Of a stretch of DNA of 64,000 nucleotides, positions 44,127-53,426 are shown piece by piece. The notes beneath the pieces were generated by a model that worked only from the letters and a program-made list of their open reading frames with translations, searched no databases and had not been told where the DNA came from. The position numbers and the translations under genes were made by a program. Location of the stretch: NCBI RefSeq assembly GCF_004151105.1, contig NZ_PHRF01000041.1, positions 124,001 through 188,000 of the forward strand, read 5' to 3'. Position 1 is the first letter of the stretch. Each line of letters starts with the position of its first letter. The stretch comes from Streptomyces sp. L-9-10 (GTDB lineage: Bacteria > Actinomycetota > Actinomycetes > Streptomycetales > Streptomycetaceae).

Positions 44127-44155
44127 TTGACATCGTTGTACGGCCATCCTACGTT
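44127..44155 (+). promoter_or_regulatory. Consensus promoter of the Gfo/Idh/MocA operon
   Basis: TTGACA at 44127-44132 and TACGTT at 44150-44155 are separated by exactly 17 bases, the optimum for the main sigma factor. It points to the gene at 44249. Confidence 0.75.
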
Positions 44156-44160
44156 TCTCG

Positions 44161-44176
44161 TGGAAAGCGCTTGCTG
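44161..44176 (+). promoter_or_regulatory. LacI/GalR-type operator over the transcription start
   Basis: TGGAAAGCGCTTGCTG closely matches the LacI-family pattern TGGAAAGCGCTTTCCA, 13 of 16 positions. It begins 6 bases after the -10 box, so a bound repressor would block initiation. No LacI gene is in the window. Confidence 0.65.
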
Positions 44177-44248
44177 TCCGAGCGTCCGAGTGTGCGAAGA
44201 GCGCGCGAAGGATCCGGTGACGCACAGGATCCGGCGTGCGAATAGGGG

Positions 44249-45442
44249 GTGTTCGCGACGTCTCCGCGCGACCTGGTACACGAGCCGGCACGCGACCTGA
44301 CGGACCGGCGGATTCGCGCCGCCGTCATCGGCACGGGAGGGATAGCCCGAGGCGCGCATCTCCCGGCCCTTCGCGCTCTCCGCGACGAGATCGAGGTCGT
44401 CGCCGCCTTCGACATCGACGAGGAGGCCGTACGGGCGTTCTGCGCCGAAGACGGCGGCCCCGGCGTCCCGCGTCCGTACACCGATCTCGACCGCATGCTC
44501 GACGAGCAGCGCCCCGACCTGGTCACGATCTGCACGCCCCCCGTCTTCCACCGCGAGCAGACCGTGGCCGCGCTGCGCTCCGGCGCCTGGGTGTGGTGCG
44601 AGAAGCCGCCGTGCCCCTCGCTCGCCGAGTTCGACGCCATCGAGGCGGCCGAGGACGGCTCGGGCGGCGGCGGACCGTACGCCTCGATCGTCTTCCAGCA
44701 CCGGTTCGGCTCCGGCGCCCGCCATGTGCGCTCCCTGATCGCCGACCGCGCGATGGGCCGTCCGCTGGTCGCCCACTGCCAGACCACCTGGTACCGCGAC
44801 ACCGCCTACTACGCCGTGCCGTGGCGCGGCAACTGGGCCGGCGAGGGCGGCGGCCCCGCGATGGGCCATGGCATCCATCAGATGGATCTGCTGCTCGAAC
44901 TGCTCGGGCCCTGGACCGAGGTACGCGCCATGGCGGGCCGCCTGGTGCACGACGTCGAGACCGAGGACGTCTCCACGGCGCTCGTACGCTTCGGGAACGG
45001 GGCGCTGGCCACCGTCGTCAACAGCGTGCTCAGCCCCGACGAGGTCAGCCGTATCCGCATCGACTGCGAGCGCGCCACCGTCGAACTGACGCATCTGTAC
45101 GGGTACGCCAACGACGACTGGCGGATCACCCCGGCCCCCGAGGTGGACGCCGCGGAACTGGCACGCTGGCGCGATCCGGGCGAGGACGTGCCCAGCTCGC
45201 ATCTGGCGCAGCTCCGTTCACTCGTCGCCGATCTGCGGGCCGGACGCCGGCCGCGCGCCAGCGGGGCCGACGGCCGTACCAGCCTCGAACTGATCACCGC
45301 GCTCTACAAGTCGGCGTTCACCGACACGACCGTCAGGGCCGGCGAGATCGTCCCCGGCGACCCCTTCCACACGGCCCTGCACGGCGGCGTCCCCGGCTGG
45401 GCACCGCCGCGCCCTCTCCCCGCGACGGAGATCCCCGTATGA
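44249..45442 (+). CDS. Gfo/Idh/MocA-family oxidoreductase
   Basis: A 397-residue NAD(P)-dependent sugar or inositol dehydrogenase-like enzyme. The Rossmann fold starts with RAAVIGTGGIARGAHLPALRA; CEKPPCPS carries the typical EKP lysine; GHGIHQMDLLLELLGP is the substrate-site helix. A GTG start at 44249 has only a weak ribosome site. It heads a three-gene operon with the DUF6807 and cupin genes, joined by ATGA/GTGA overlaps, under a strong promoter and a LacI-type operator. The sugar substrate is unknown. Confidence 0.9.
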   Translation: MFATSPRDLVHEPARDLTDRRIRAAVIGTGGIARGAHLPALRALRDEIEVVAAFDIDEEAVRAFCAEDGGPGVPRPYTDLDRMLDEQRPDLVTICTPPVFHREQTVAALRSGAWVWCEKPPCPSLAEFDAIEAAEDGSGGGGPYASIVFQHRFGSGARHVRSLIADRAMGRPLVAHCQTTWYRDTAYYAVPWRGNWAGEGGGPAMGHGIHQMDLLLELLGPWTEVRAMAGRLVHDVETEDVSTALVRFGNGALATVVNSVLSPDEVSRIRIDCERATVELTHLYGYANDDWRITPAPEVDAAELARWRDPGEDVPSSHLAQLRSLVADLRAGRRPRASGADGRTSLELITALYKSAFTDTTVRAGEIVPGDPFHTALHGGVPGWAPPRPLPATEIPV

Positions 45443-46419
45443 CCACTTCACCCACGACGGACACGTGGGACGCCCCGGACACGGCGGCGGCCCGCACCGG
45501 CCCAGGACTGCGGCTGTCCCACACCCACGATGACCGGATCGAGCTGCGGTCCGGCGGCGTCGCCCTGCTCAGCTATGTCTACCGGCCCGAGGCGGCGTGG
45601 GAGGCCGCCAAGCCGTATCTGCATCCGCTGCGCACGCTGTCGGGCGGTGTGGTCACGGACTACCGCCCCAACGACCACCGCTGGCACAAGGGACTTCAGC
45701 TCACCGCCTCCCATCTGTCGGGACAGAACCTGTGGGGCGGCAACTCGTACGTACACGGCGAGGGTTACCTCGCGCTGCCGGAGCGCGTCGGCTCGATGAG
45801 CCACGAGGGCTTCGACGAGGTGTCCGCCGACGCGGAGCGCGCCGTCATCGCCGAGCGGCTGGTGTGGCGCAACCACGACGGCGACGCGTGGGCCGACGAG
45901 TCACGCCGTATCGAGATCCATGACGTCGACACCGAGGCCGGCGCGTGGACGCTGACCTGGTCCGGCGCCATCACCAACCGGCGCGACGAGCCGCTGCGCC
46001 TCGGCAGCCCCACCACCGAGGGGCGCGAACTGGCCGGCTACACCGGTCTCTTCTGGCGCGGACCGCGGGCCTTCCGGGGCGGGCGGCTGCTCGGCCCCGG
46101 GCTGGAGGGGGAGGAGCTGATGGGGACCCAGGCCCCATGGGTTGCGTACAGCGGTGAGTTCGACGGCATCGACGGACAGGCCACTCTCGTCTTCGCGCAC
46201 GCGCCGGAGAACGACCACACCGGGGCCGGCGGACAGCATCCCTCGCACTGGTTCGTACGCAGCGATCCGTTCGCGGCGGTCGCCGCCTCCTGGGCCTTCT
46301 ACGAGGAACTGGTCCTCCAGCCGGGCGACACACTGACCCGGCGCTGGCGGGTGATCGTGGCCGACGGCCGCTGGGAGCGCGACGACATCGTCACATACCT
46401 TGAGCGGCAGTCGTGGTGA
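45439..46419 (+). CDS. DUF6807 (PmoA-like) family protein
   Basis: A 326-residue protein with a beta-rich fold of the DUF6807 type, often annotated as PmoA-like. Visible motifs are YRPNDHRWHKGLQLT, LWGGNSYVHGEGYL, GLFWRGPRAFRGG and HPSHWFVRSDPFAAV. The His-rich motifs suggest metal or sugar binding. These proteins are usually found beside Gfo/Idh/MocA dehydrogenases, as here; the reaction is not established. The start overlaps the upstream stop (ATGA). Confidence 0.82.
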   Translation: MTTSPTTDTWDAPDTAAARTGPGLRLSHTHDDRIELRSGGVALLSYVYRPEAAWEAAKPYLHPLRTLSGGVVTDYRPNDHRWHKGLQLTASHLSGQNLWGGNSYVHGEGYLALPERVGSMSHEGFDEVSADAERAVIAERLVWRNHDGDAWADESRRIEIHDVDTEAGAWTLTWSGAITNRRDEPLRLGSPTTEGRELAGYTGLFWRGPRAFRGGRLLGPGLEGEELMGTQAPWVAYSGEFDGIDGQATLVFAHAPENDHTGAGGQHPSHWFVRSDPFAAVAASWAFYEELVLQPGDTLTRRWRVIVADGRWERDDIVTYLERQSW

Positions 46420-47219
46420 GCCGGACGACCGGGTTCTCCGGGCTCCCCGGGGCGGTCGCGGTCTCCCATCTGAGCGTGTACGACTGGGAGTCAGCCGACG
46501 GAGTGTGCGGTGGCACCCCGCATCTGCATCTCACCTGCTCCGAGGCGTATGTGGTGACCGAGGGCCGGGGCGCCGTACAGACGCTCAGCCCCGCGGGCCT
46601 CGACACCACACCGCTGGCGCCGGGGGCGCTGGTGTGGTTCACACCCGGCACCATCCACCGGCTCGTCAACGAGGACGGTCTGCGGATCGTCGTCCTGATG
46701 CAGAACAATGGTCTGCCCGAGGCCGGGGACGCCGTACTGACACTGCCGCCCCAGTACCTCACCGACCCGGACACCTACGCGCGGGCCGTGCGCATCCCGG
46801 ACGCGGCGGAGCCCGAGCAGGCCGCCGCCGCTCGCCGCCGGCGCGATCTCGCGATCGAGGGATTCACGGCGCTGCGCACGGCGTGGGGGGCGGGTGACCG
46901 GCGGCCCCTGCTCGACTTCCAGCGGTCGGCCGCCGCGCTCGTGCGCCCCCGGGTGGCGGAGTGGCGGGCGCGCTGGGAGGCGGGCGCGGCCGAGGCGGCC
47001 CGGCAGACCGGGGCCCAGCTCGACCGGCTGGCCGCCGGTGACGCCACGCATCTGACCGAGGCGGGTCTGCACGCCCGGCTCCCGGCGGCCCAGGGCAGGT
47101 TCGGCATGTGCGGGCGGCTGAACACGTACGACATCCACGCCGCGGACGGCGGTGGTCCGGGCGGCGGGACCCCGGACGGCGGCGGCCCGGACGGCGCCGG
47201 TCTCGGCGGTGGCTCCTGA
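46416..47219 (+). CDS. Cupin-domain protein
   Basis: About 267 residues. The N-terminal cupin shows TPHLHLTCSEAYVVTEGRG, with two His and a Glu as metal ligands, and PGTIHRLVNEDG. The C-terminal half is helical and ends in a Gly/Asp-rich tail. It probably isomerises or binds a sugar in the same pathway as its two upstream partners. GTG 46416 overlaps the upstream stop (GTGA). Confidence 0.8.
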   Translation: MSRTTGFSGLPGAVAVSHLSVYDWESADGVCGGTPHLHLTCSEAYVVTEGRGAVQTLSPAGLDTTPLAPGALVWFTPGTIHRLVNEDGLRIVVLMQNNGLPEAGDAVLTLPPQYLTDPDTYARAVRIPDAAEPEQAAAARRRRDLAIEGFTALRTAWGAGDRRPLLDFQRSAAALVRPRVAEWRARWEAGAAEAARQTGAQLDRLAAGDATHLTEAGLHARLPAAQGRFGMCGRLNTYDIHAADGGGPGGGTPDGGGPDGAGLGGGS

Positions 47220-47269
47220 CGCGAGCCGTACGTGAGCAGTGCGCGAGCCCTACGTGAGCCCTACGTGAG

Positions 47270-47301
47270 AACGCCCGGCCGGGAGATCCCGGCCGGGCGT
47301 T
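47270..47301. terminator. Bidirectional terminator hairpin
   Basis: AACGCCCGGCCGGG (47270-47283) and CCCGGCCGGGCGTT (47288-47301) are perfectly complementary around the loop AGAT. It lies between the convergent cupin and GH87 genes. Confidence 0.85.
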
Positions 47302-47319
47302 CCGTGCGTGGTGCGCGGC

Positions 47320-49689
47320 TCAGCTGGTGTATGCCTCCAGTTCGGAGAGCTGCGCGGCCGGCCAGCCGGTGTTGCCCGTGACCGTCAGCCGCAGATAGCG
47401 GGTCGGGGTCCCGTCCAGAGTGACCGTCGCGGTGTTACCGCTCGACGGGTTGAAGGTGTAGCCCGCCGACGGCTTCAGCGTGCTGTACGCCGAGTTGTTG
47501 GTGCTCCCCGACACACTGAGCGTCTGGGTGCGGGTCGACCACGCCGACGCGGGAGGCAGCTTCAGCACCACCCGCTTGACCGCCTTCGACGCGCCGAGGT
47601 CGACGGTGATCGTCTGGGGGAAGGCGTTGTTGGTGCTCTCCCAGTACGAGTTGGGGTTGCCGTCGACCGCGTTGGCCGCGCCGTACACCTCGGCGTGCCC
47701 GGACTCGGTGACCGGACGGCCTTGCGCGAGATTGCCCGGGTCCGTCGGCGGGTCGGTGGGCGGGTCGGTCGGCGGGTCGGTGGGCGGGTTGGTGGGACCG
47801 CCGGGCACACCGCCGTTGGTCCACACCGGGTCGGGCCACGTACCGGTGCACGCGGGCGGGTTGGCGTACCAGCCCGAGTTCCCGGCGCCCTGCGTGATCT
47901 GGAAACCGCTGCCCACACAGTTGTGGATCGGGTTGGACTGCGCGATGTGGGTGGCGGTCACATTGGTGAAGGAGGCGGTGCCCGGCGCCTGGATCTGGAG
48001 CGCGTACGTACCGGCGCCGTCGATCCGGATGTTGTTGAAGTGCAGCCCGTTCGTCGCGCCCTCGATCAGATGGATGGCGGCGTAGGAGCTGTCCAGGACC
48101 TCGCTGTCGGTGATGTTGATGGTGGCGTTGATCGGTTCGTTGAGACCGCTGAACCAGATCGCGCCGACGCCGAAGCGCCAGTTGTAGTCGTTGTTCCCGG
48201 CCCGGATCAGGGTGTTGCGCGCGGCGGTGGTGGTGCCGGAGACCGCCGTGCCCTGACCGGAGTTGACGCCGGGGTAGCGGTTGGCGATATGCAGCCCGCC
48301 GCCGTTGGTGATGGTGTCCGACATGACGTTGTCGGAGATGGTGATGTCCCTGCCGCCGTACGTGACGATGTTGTTCGCCAGGATCGGCAGGATCACGGTG
48401 TTGAACGTGAACTTGTTCTTCACGTTCGGGACGTTCTCGGCCCACATGGCCAGCCCGTCGTCACCGGTGTTGCGCACAAAGGTGTTGGTGACCGTCGAGT
48501 TGGTCACGCCCATGTGGAAGTTGACGCCGTCCGCGGTCTGGTCGAGGATGCGGCTGTTCTTGATGGTGAAGTTGTCCATCGGGCCGTCCATCCAGGCGCC
48601 GCACTTGGTGTGCTGCATCCAGACGTTGTCGACGACCGAGTTGGACATGGCGCCACCGATGGCGTTGACCTGGTCGTTGTCCACGCGCTCACGGATGTCG
48701 CCCATGATGGCGAAGTCCTTGAGGGTGACATTGCTGCTGCCGCCCGCGTTGGCGTACTTGCCGTAGACACCGACGGCCTTGCTGCGGTCGGACGGGTCAC
48801 GTCCGGTCAGCACGCTGTACCAGGGGCCCGCGCCGCGCAGGGTGACCTTGTCGACGATGATGTGGTCGCGCACCTGGAAGGTGCCCTGCGGTATGTAGAC
48901 CTCTCTGCCCTGCGTACGGCCCGCGTCGACCGCCGCCTGGATCTTGGCCGTCGAGTCGGCGGCGCCGCTCGGGTCCGCGCCGAAGTCGCTCACCACGTCG
49001 ATGGCGCCCGAGGGTTTGCCGATCGGCGCGGCCACCTGCTCGAAGTCGGCGAGGTCGATGGTGAACGTGGGCGACGCGGCGGTCGAGGAGACCTGGAGCC
49101 GGACCTTCGCACCGGCCGGCAGCGTCGACCCGAACATGGTGCGGGTCTCGTCGTAGAAGTGGTGCGGGTTCGTGTCGCCCGGGTTGTTGTTGAACGGATA
49201 ACCGCCGTAGTACCAGCCGTACTTGGAGGTCACCGGCACGCTCTTGAGGGACGTTCCGTTGACCCGCAGATCGATGGTCGCGTCCCGGCCGGTGCCCGCC
49301 GCGTTGTCCGGCAGCGAGTAGCGGAACGACATCGCGTTCGCCGGGGCGGTGAGGGTGAACTCCACATACTCGCCGACCGCGTCGAGCGTCACGGCCTGCC
49401 GGCCCGAGGCTTCCGAGGGCAGCGTGCCGTACAGGCGGTTGGGGCCGATCAGGGAGCCGTTGGTGGCGGCGTACTCGGCTTCCTGCTCCTTGAACGGCAC
49501 CGTGGCGCCGCGGCCGGGGACATTGATGGGGGAGGGGGCGGGGACCGCCGCCGCCTGGGCGGCGGGCGCGGTGGAGAGCACCACCGCCGCGGCCGTCCCG
49601 GCCACGGCGAGTGCGAGAGAGAGGGAGGCGGAGATGCCGCGCCGGAGCAGGCGGCCTCGTGGGGGTCCGGTGGGGAGTGTCACAGACAT
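47320..49689 (-). CDS. Secreted GH87-like alpha-1,3-glucanase (mycodextranase type) with discoidin domain
   Basis: A 789-residue secreted glycoside hydrolase. After a signal peptide (about 1-45, LLRRGISASLSLALAVAG, ending AAQAA) comes a CBM35-like domain (about 50-195). A right-handed beta-helix follows (about 210-600), with DGVNFHMG and RNTGDDGLAMW, the Asp-rich motifs that fit GH87 catalytic residues. A repeated PTDP linker (about 650-670) leads to a C-terminal F5/8-type discoidin domain (about 675-789) for carbohydrate binding. The likely substrate is alpha-1,3-glucan in fungal walls or biofilm. AAGGA precedes ATG 49689. Confidence 0.85.
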   Translation of the reverse strand: MSVTLPTGPPRGRLLRRGISASLSLALAVAGTAAAVVLSTAPAAQAAAVPAPSPINVPGRGATVPFKEQEAEYAATNGSLIGPNRLYGTLPSEASGRQAVTLDAVGEYVEFTLTAPANAMSFRYSLPDNAAGTGRDATIDLRVNGTSLKSVPVTSKYGWYYGGYPFNNNPGDTNPHHFYDETRTMFGSTLPAGAKVRLQVSSTAASPTFTIDLADFEQVAAPIGKPSGAIDVVSDFGADPSGAADSTAKIQAAVDAGRTQGREVYIPQGTFQVRDHIIVDKVTLRGAGPWYSVLTGRDPSDRSKAVGVYGKYANAGGSSNVTLKDFAIMGDIRERVDNDQVNAIGGAMSNSVVDNVWMQHTKCGAWMDGPMDNFTIKNSRILDQTADGVNFHMGVTNSTVTNTFVRNTGDDGLAMWAENVPNVKNKFTFNTVILPILANNIVTYGGRDITISDNVMSDTITNGGGLHIANRYPGVNSGQGTAVSGTTTAARNTLIRAGNNDYNWRFGVGAIWFSGLNEPINATINITDSEVLDSSYAAIHLIEGATNGLHFNNIRIDGAGTYALQIQAPGTASFTNVTATHIAQSNPIHNCVGSGFQITQGAGNSGWYANPPACTGTWPDPVWTNGGVPGGPTNPPTDPPTDPPTDPPTDPGNLAQGRPVTESGHAEVYGAANAVDGNPNSYWESTNNAFPQTITVDLGASKAVKRVVLKLPPASAWSTRTQTLSVSGSTNNSAYSTLKPSAGYTFNPSSGNTATVTLDGTPTRYLRLTVTGNTGWPAAQLSELEAYTS

Positions 49690-49988
49690 ACGTCCTTGCG
49701 GCTCGTGGGGACTCTGCGGACGCGAAAAGGTTAGAAGTTGGCTTACAAGAAGTCTATGAATCCGCGCAAATTTTGGAGACCAACGCAAAAATCCTCGACC
49801 CGCCAGGGAGTCCGGGGTCGGGAGAGGGGGCTGGGGGCTGGATGGTGCCGGAGTGGTGCGCGGTGATGAAGGGCTGTTTCGTGGCCCGTCCGCACCAGGG
49901 GCCCCGCGCACACCTCTTGTAGCGCGGACACGGTCGGCCCTACGATGCCCGGCAGGACATGAAACGTTTCAATCCAAGGGGAGCCGCG
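49690..49988. other. Divergent control region between GH87 and GH78 genes
   Basis: No gene seen. An AT-rich part (49725-49795) probably contains the GH87 promoter. The LacI-type palindrome at 49960-49971 is nearer the rhamnosidase gene. Confidence 0.6.
49960..49971. promoter_or_regulatory. LacI-type operator palindrome TGAAACGTTTCA
   Basis: A perfect 12-base palindrome with the central CG typical of LacI-family operators, 18 bases before the chosen GH78 start. An in-frame ATG at 49959 overlaps it and is therefore unlikely to be the true start. Confidence 0.75.
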
Positions 49989-52900
49989 ATGGGCATGGGC
50001 TGGACACGCCGAGGTCTTCTGCACACCTCCGTGGCGAGCGCCGGGGTGGGGATCGCGGGGCTCGCCGCCGCCTCCCCCGCCGCGGGCGCGCCGTCCGGCG
50101 GCTTGCAGGGAACGGGCGGGCGGCGGAGCGGGCTCCGTGTCGCCACCGCCACGGTCGAGTACACCGAGCGGCTCCTCGGTACCGATGTCGCGGCCCCGCT
50201 GCTGTCCTGGGAGCTGAGCGGCGCGCCGGACACCCGGGGCGCCCGCCAGAGCGCCTATCAGATCCGGGCCGCGACCGATCCGCGCGCTCTCGCGGCCGGT
50301 CGCCAACTCCTCTGGGAAACCGGCCGCGTGGCGTCCGACCGCAGCGTCGCCGTGCCCTACGCGGGCCCCGGGCTGCCGCCCCGTACCCGCTGCCACTGGC
50401 AGGTCCGCGTCTGGGACGGCGACGGACGCGTCTCACCCTGGAGCACGGCCGGCTGGTGGGAGACCGCGCTCGGCGACGAGCCGTGGCAGGCGCACTGGAT
50501 AGGCGCCGACCAGGCGCCGGAACCACCCGGCTTCGACGGCGCGTCCTGGATCTGGACCGAGGGAGCGACCACCGGCGGCGCTCCCGTGGGCGCCCGGTGG
50601 TTCCGCGGCGGACTCGAACTGCCGCCCGGCGCGCGGGGCGTGGACCTCGCGCGGGCGACCGTCCTCGCCACGGCCGACGACGATTTCACCCTCCATCTCA
50701 ACGGCCGGCAGGTGCTCCACGCGCCCGAGCAGGTGGACGGCTGGCGCACCGGACACATGGCCGACGTCACCGAGGCCGTACGGTCCGCCACCGACGGCCG
50801 GATCGTCCTCGCCGCCCTCGCCGCCAACCGCGGCGCGGCCTCCGTCAACCCGGCCGGGCTGCTCGTACGGCTGCTCGTCGAAACCGCCGGGGGCACCCGC
50901 CACGAGCTGGTCACCGGCACCGGCTGGCGCGCCGCCGGAACCGGCCAACAGGGCTGGGAACAGCCCGACTTCGACGACAGCGGCTGGACCGCGGCGGCCG
51001 TACTCGCCCCCTACGGACAGGGCCCGTGGGGAACCGGGGTCTCGATCGCCACGCCCGAGGCGCCCGCGCCCCTGTTGCGCCGCGAGTTCACCGTATCCGG
51101 ACCGGTCAGCCGCGCCCGGCTCTACATCAGCGGACTCGCCTACTACACAGCCGAGTTGAACGGGAAGCGGATCGGCAGCCAGGTGCTCGACCCGGCCTTC
51201 ACCGACTACGACGAGACCGTGATGTACGCCGTCCATGACGTGACCTCACTGCTGCGGCGCGGTGACAACGCGATCGGGGTGAGCCTCGGCCGCGGCTTCT
51301 ACGGCATGACCACCCCCAACGTGTGGAACTGGCACCAGCCGCCGTGGCACGGCGAACCCCGGCTGCTGTGCCGGCTGGAGGCCGAGCACCCCGACGGCTC
51401 CCGCACCACCGTCGTCTCCGACACCGACTGGCGGATCACCGAAGGCCCCACACTCACCAACTCGCTCTACGCGGGCGAGACATACGACGCCCGGCTGGCC
51501 CCCAAGGGCTGGACCATGCCCGGTTTCGACGACAGCTCCTGGCGCGCCCCGAACCCCCAGACCGCGCCCAAGGGCACACTGCGCGCGCAGCCGCACGACC
51601 CCATCGAGATCATCGAGACCCTCACCCCCACCGCGATCACCGAGCTGCGGCCCGGGGTGTATGTCGTCGACATGGGCCGTACGACGGCGGGCTGGACCCG
51701 GCTGACCGTACGGGCCCCGGCCGGGACCGTCGTCCAACTCGTCCACGGCGAGAAACTCACGGCGGACGGCAGCGTCCATGCCGAGACCGGGCATGTGCCG
51801 GGACGGTTCCAGCGCGACGAGTACATCTGCGCGGGCGGCGCGCGGACCGTCGGCGGTGCGACCGGCGGCAGCGGGACCGGCGGGGGAGAGGCCGAGGGCG
51901 CCGAGGTCTGGGAGCCGTCGTTCTCGTACAAGGGCTTCCGCTATGTCCAGGTCAGCGGATTGCCGAGCCGCCCGCGCCCCGCCGATGTGCTGGGCCGGGT
52001 CGTCCATACGAAAGTGGCCGAGGTCAGCTCGTTCGACTGCTCGGAGCCCTTCTACGGACAGCTCGACCGCGCGATGCGCCGCACCCTCCTCAACAACCTG
52101 CACGGCATACCGACCGACACCCCCATGTACGAGAAGAACGGCTGGACGGGCGACGCGCAGCTCGGCGCGCCCATCATGGCGTACGCCTTCGGAGTCCACC
52201 GCTTCCTGACGAAGTGGCTCGGAGACCTGGCGGACAGTCAGAACCCGGACGGCCAGCTGCCGGTGATCGTGCCCAGCGGCGGCTGGGGCTACGGCGACCT
52301 CGGGCCCTCCCCGGAGTGGACGACCGTATATCCGTTCCTGATACGGGAGATGTACCGGATCTACGGCGACGACCGGGTGGCGCGCGAGCACTGGTCCACC
52401 CTCATCACCTATCTGGACTGGGAGTTGGACCGGCTGGAGGACGGCCTCGCCATCACGGCACTCGGCGACTATCTGCCGCCGGGGTACGGCGGCAATCCGC
52501 CCGAGGACACCCGCCTCACGGCGACGGCGTATCTGCACCGCGCGCTGACCCAGACGGCCGAACTGGGCGAACTGCTGGGCCACGGCGAGGTCGCGGACCG
52601 CTACCGTACGGCCGCGGCCGGACTGAAGGACGCCTTCAACGCCACCTTCCTGGACCCCGCGTCGGGCCACTACCGGACCGCGAAGGACCCCGGCTACCGG
52701 CAGACCTCCAACGCCCTGCCGCTCGCCTTCGGCCTGGTCCCGAGCGGCGCCCGCGCGTCGGTGCTCGACAGCCTCGTCGCCGACATCGCCGCCCGTGGCG
52801 ACCACCTCAACACCGGTGCGCTGGGCACGAGCGTGCTGCTGCGCGTCCTGTGCGCGCACGGCCGCCCCGAGGTGGCGCACGCCATCGCCACCCAGCGTAC

Positions 52901-53339
52901 GTACCCGAGCTGGGGCTACTGGTTCGACAACGGCGCCGACACCATGTGGGAGATGTGGCCCGTCGACTCGCGCTCGCGCGACCACTACTTCCAGGGCACG
53001 GTCGTCCAGTGGCTGTACGAGAACGTGGCGGGACTGCGCCCCGGGGACGCGGGGTACCGGACCTTCACGGTACGGCCCGACGGCCGGACCGGAGTCACCT
53101 GGGCGCGCACCTCGATCCGTACGGTACGCGGCACGGCCTCGGTGGACTGGTCCGCGATAGGCCGTGATCTGCGGCTCTCGGTGCGCGTGCCGGTCGGCGC
53201 GACGGCGGAGATCCATGTGCCCGCCGAGCGCCCCGAGCTGGTGCGGGCGCCGCGCGGAGCGGAGTACCTCCGCACGGAGCCGGGCTTCGTGGTGTACCGG
53301 GCCGGGCAGGGAGCCTGGGACTTCGTGGGGCGGAGCTGA
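49989..53339 (+). CDS. Secreted alpha-L-rhamnosidase (GH78)
   Basis: A 1116-residue exported enzyme that releases L-rhamnose from plant or microbial glycosides. The N-terminus has a Tat motif (WTRRGLLHTSVASAGVG). Then come the FnIII/N-terminal beta domains of GH78 (SWELSGAPDTRGARQSAYQI; later LYISGLAYYTAELNGKRIG), and an (alpha/alpha)6 barrel with DTPMYEKNGWTGDAQ, which carries catalytic acids. AGGYWFDNGADTMWE-type motifs follow (here GYWFDNGADTMWEMWP), and a C-terminal beta domain. AAGGGGAG lies 5 bases before ATG 49989. A LacI-type operator just upstream suggests induction by rhamnose-containing sugars. Confidence 0.93.
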   Translation: MGMGWTRRGLLHTSVASAGVGIAGLAAASPAAGAPSGGLQGTGGRRSGLRVATATVEYTERLLGTDVAAPLLSWELSGAPDTRGARQSAYQIRAATDPRALAAGRQLLWETGRVASDRSVAVPYAGPGLPPRTRCHWQVRVWDGDGRVSPWSTAGWWETALGDEPWQAHWIGADQAPEPPGFDGASWIWTEGATTGGAPVGARWFRGGLELPPGARGVDLARATVLATADDDFTLHLNGRQVLHAPEQVDGWRTGHMADVTEAVRSATDGRIVLAALAANRGAASVNPAGLLVRLLVETAGGTRHELVTGTGWRAAGTGQQGWEQPDFDDSGWTAAAVLAPYGQGPWGTGVSIATPEAPAPLLRREFTVSGPVSRARLYISGLAYYTAELNGKRIGSQVLDPAFTDYDETVMYAVHDVTSLLRRGDNAIGVSLGRGFYGMTTPNVWNWHQPPWHGEPRLLCRLEAEHPDGSRTTVVSDTDWRITEGPTLTNSLYAGETYDARLAPKGWTMPGFDDSSWRAPNPQTAPKGTLRAQPHDPIEIIETLTPTAITELRPGVYVVDMGRTTAGWTRLTVRAPAGTVVQLVHGEKLTADGSVHAETGHVPGRFQRDEYICAGGARTVGGATGGSGTGGGEAEGAEVWEPSFSYKGFRYVQVSGLPSRPRPADVLGRVVHTKVAEVSSFDCSEPFYGQLDRAMRRTLLNNLHGIPTDTPMYEKNGWTGDAQLGAPIMAYAFGVHRFLTKWLGDLADSQNPDGQLPVIVPSGGWGYGDLGPSPEWTTVYPFLIREMYRIYGDDRVAREHWSTLITYLDWELDRLEDGLAITALGDYLPPGYGGNPPEDTRLTATAYLHRALTQTAELGELLGHGEVADRYRTAAAGLKDAFNATFLDPASGHYRTAKDPGYRQTSNALPLAFGLVPSGARASVLDSLVADIAARGDHLNTGALGTSVLLRVLCAHGRPEVAHAIATQRTYPSWGYWFDNGADTMWEMWPVDSRSRDHYFQGTVVQWLYENVAGLRPGDAGYRTFTVRPDGRTGVTWARTSIRTVRGTASVDWSAIGRDLRLSVRVPVGATAEIHVPAERPELVRAPRGAEYLRTEPGFVVYRAGQGAWDFVGRS

Positions 53340-53388
53340 CGGGAGAGTGCGACGGGCGGCCTGTGAAGGGGTGCGGCTTTGAACGTTT

Positions 53389-53422
53389 CACCACGGCCGG
53401 GCGTCACGGTCCGGCCGTGGTG
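53389..53422. terminator. Bidirectional terminator hairpin
   Basis: CACCACGGCCGG (53389-53400) and CCGGCCGTGGTG (53411-53422) are perfectly complementary around a 10-base loop. It lies between the convergent GH78 and cobF-like genes. Confidence 0.85.
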
Positions 53423-53426
53423 GTCC

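Noticed and set aside
47308..49734. An 808-codon plus-strand frame opposite the GH87 gene
   Set aside because: Repetitive Val/Arg/Gly composition and no motifs; the minus strand has a signal peptide, beta-helix and discoidin domain.
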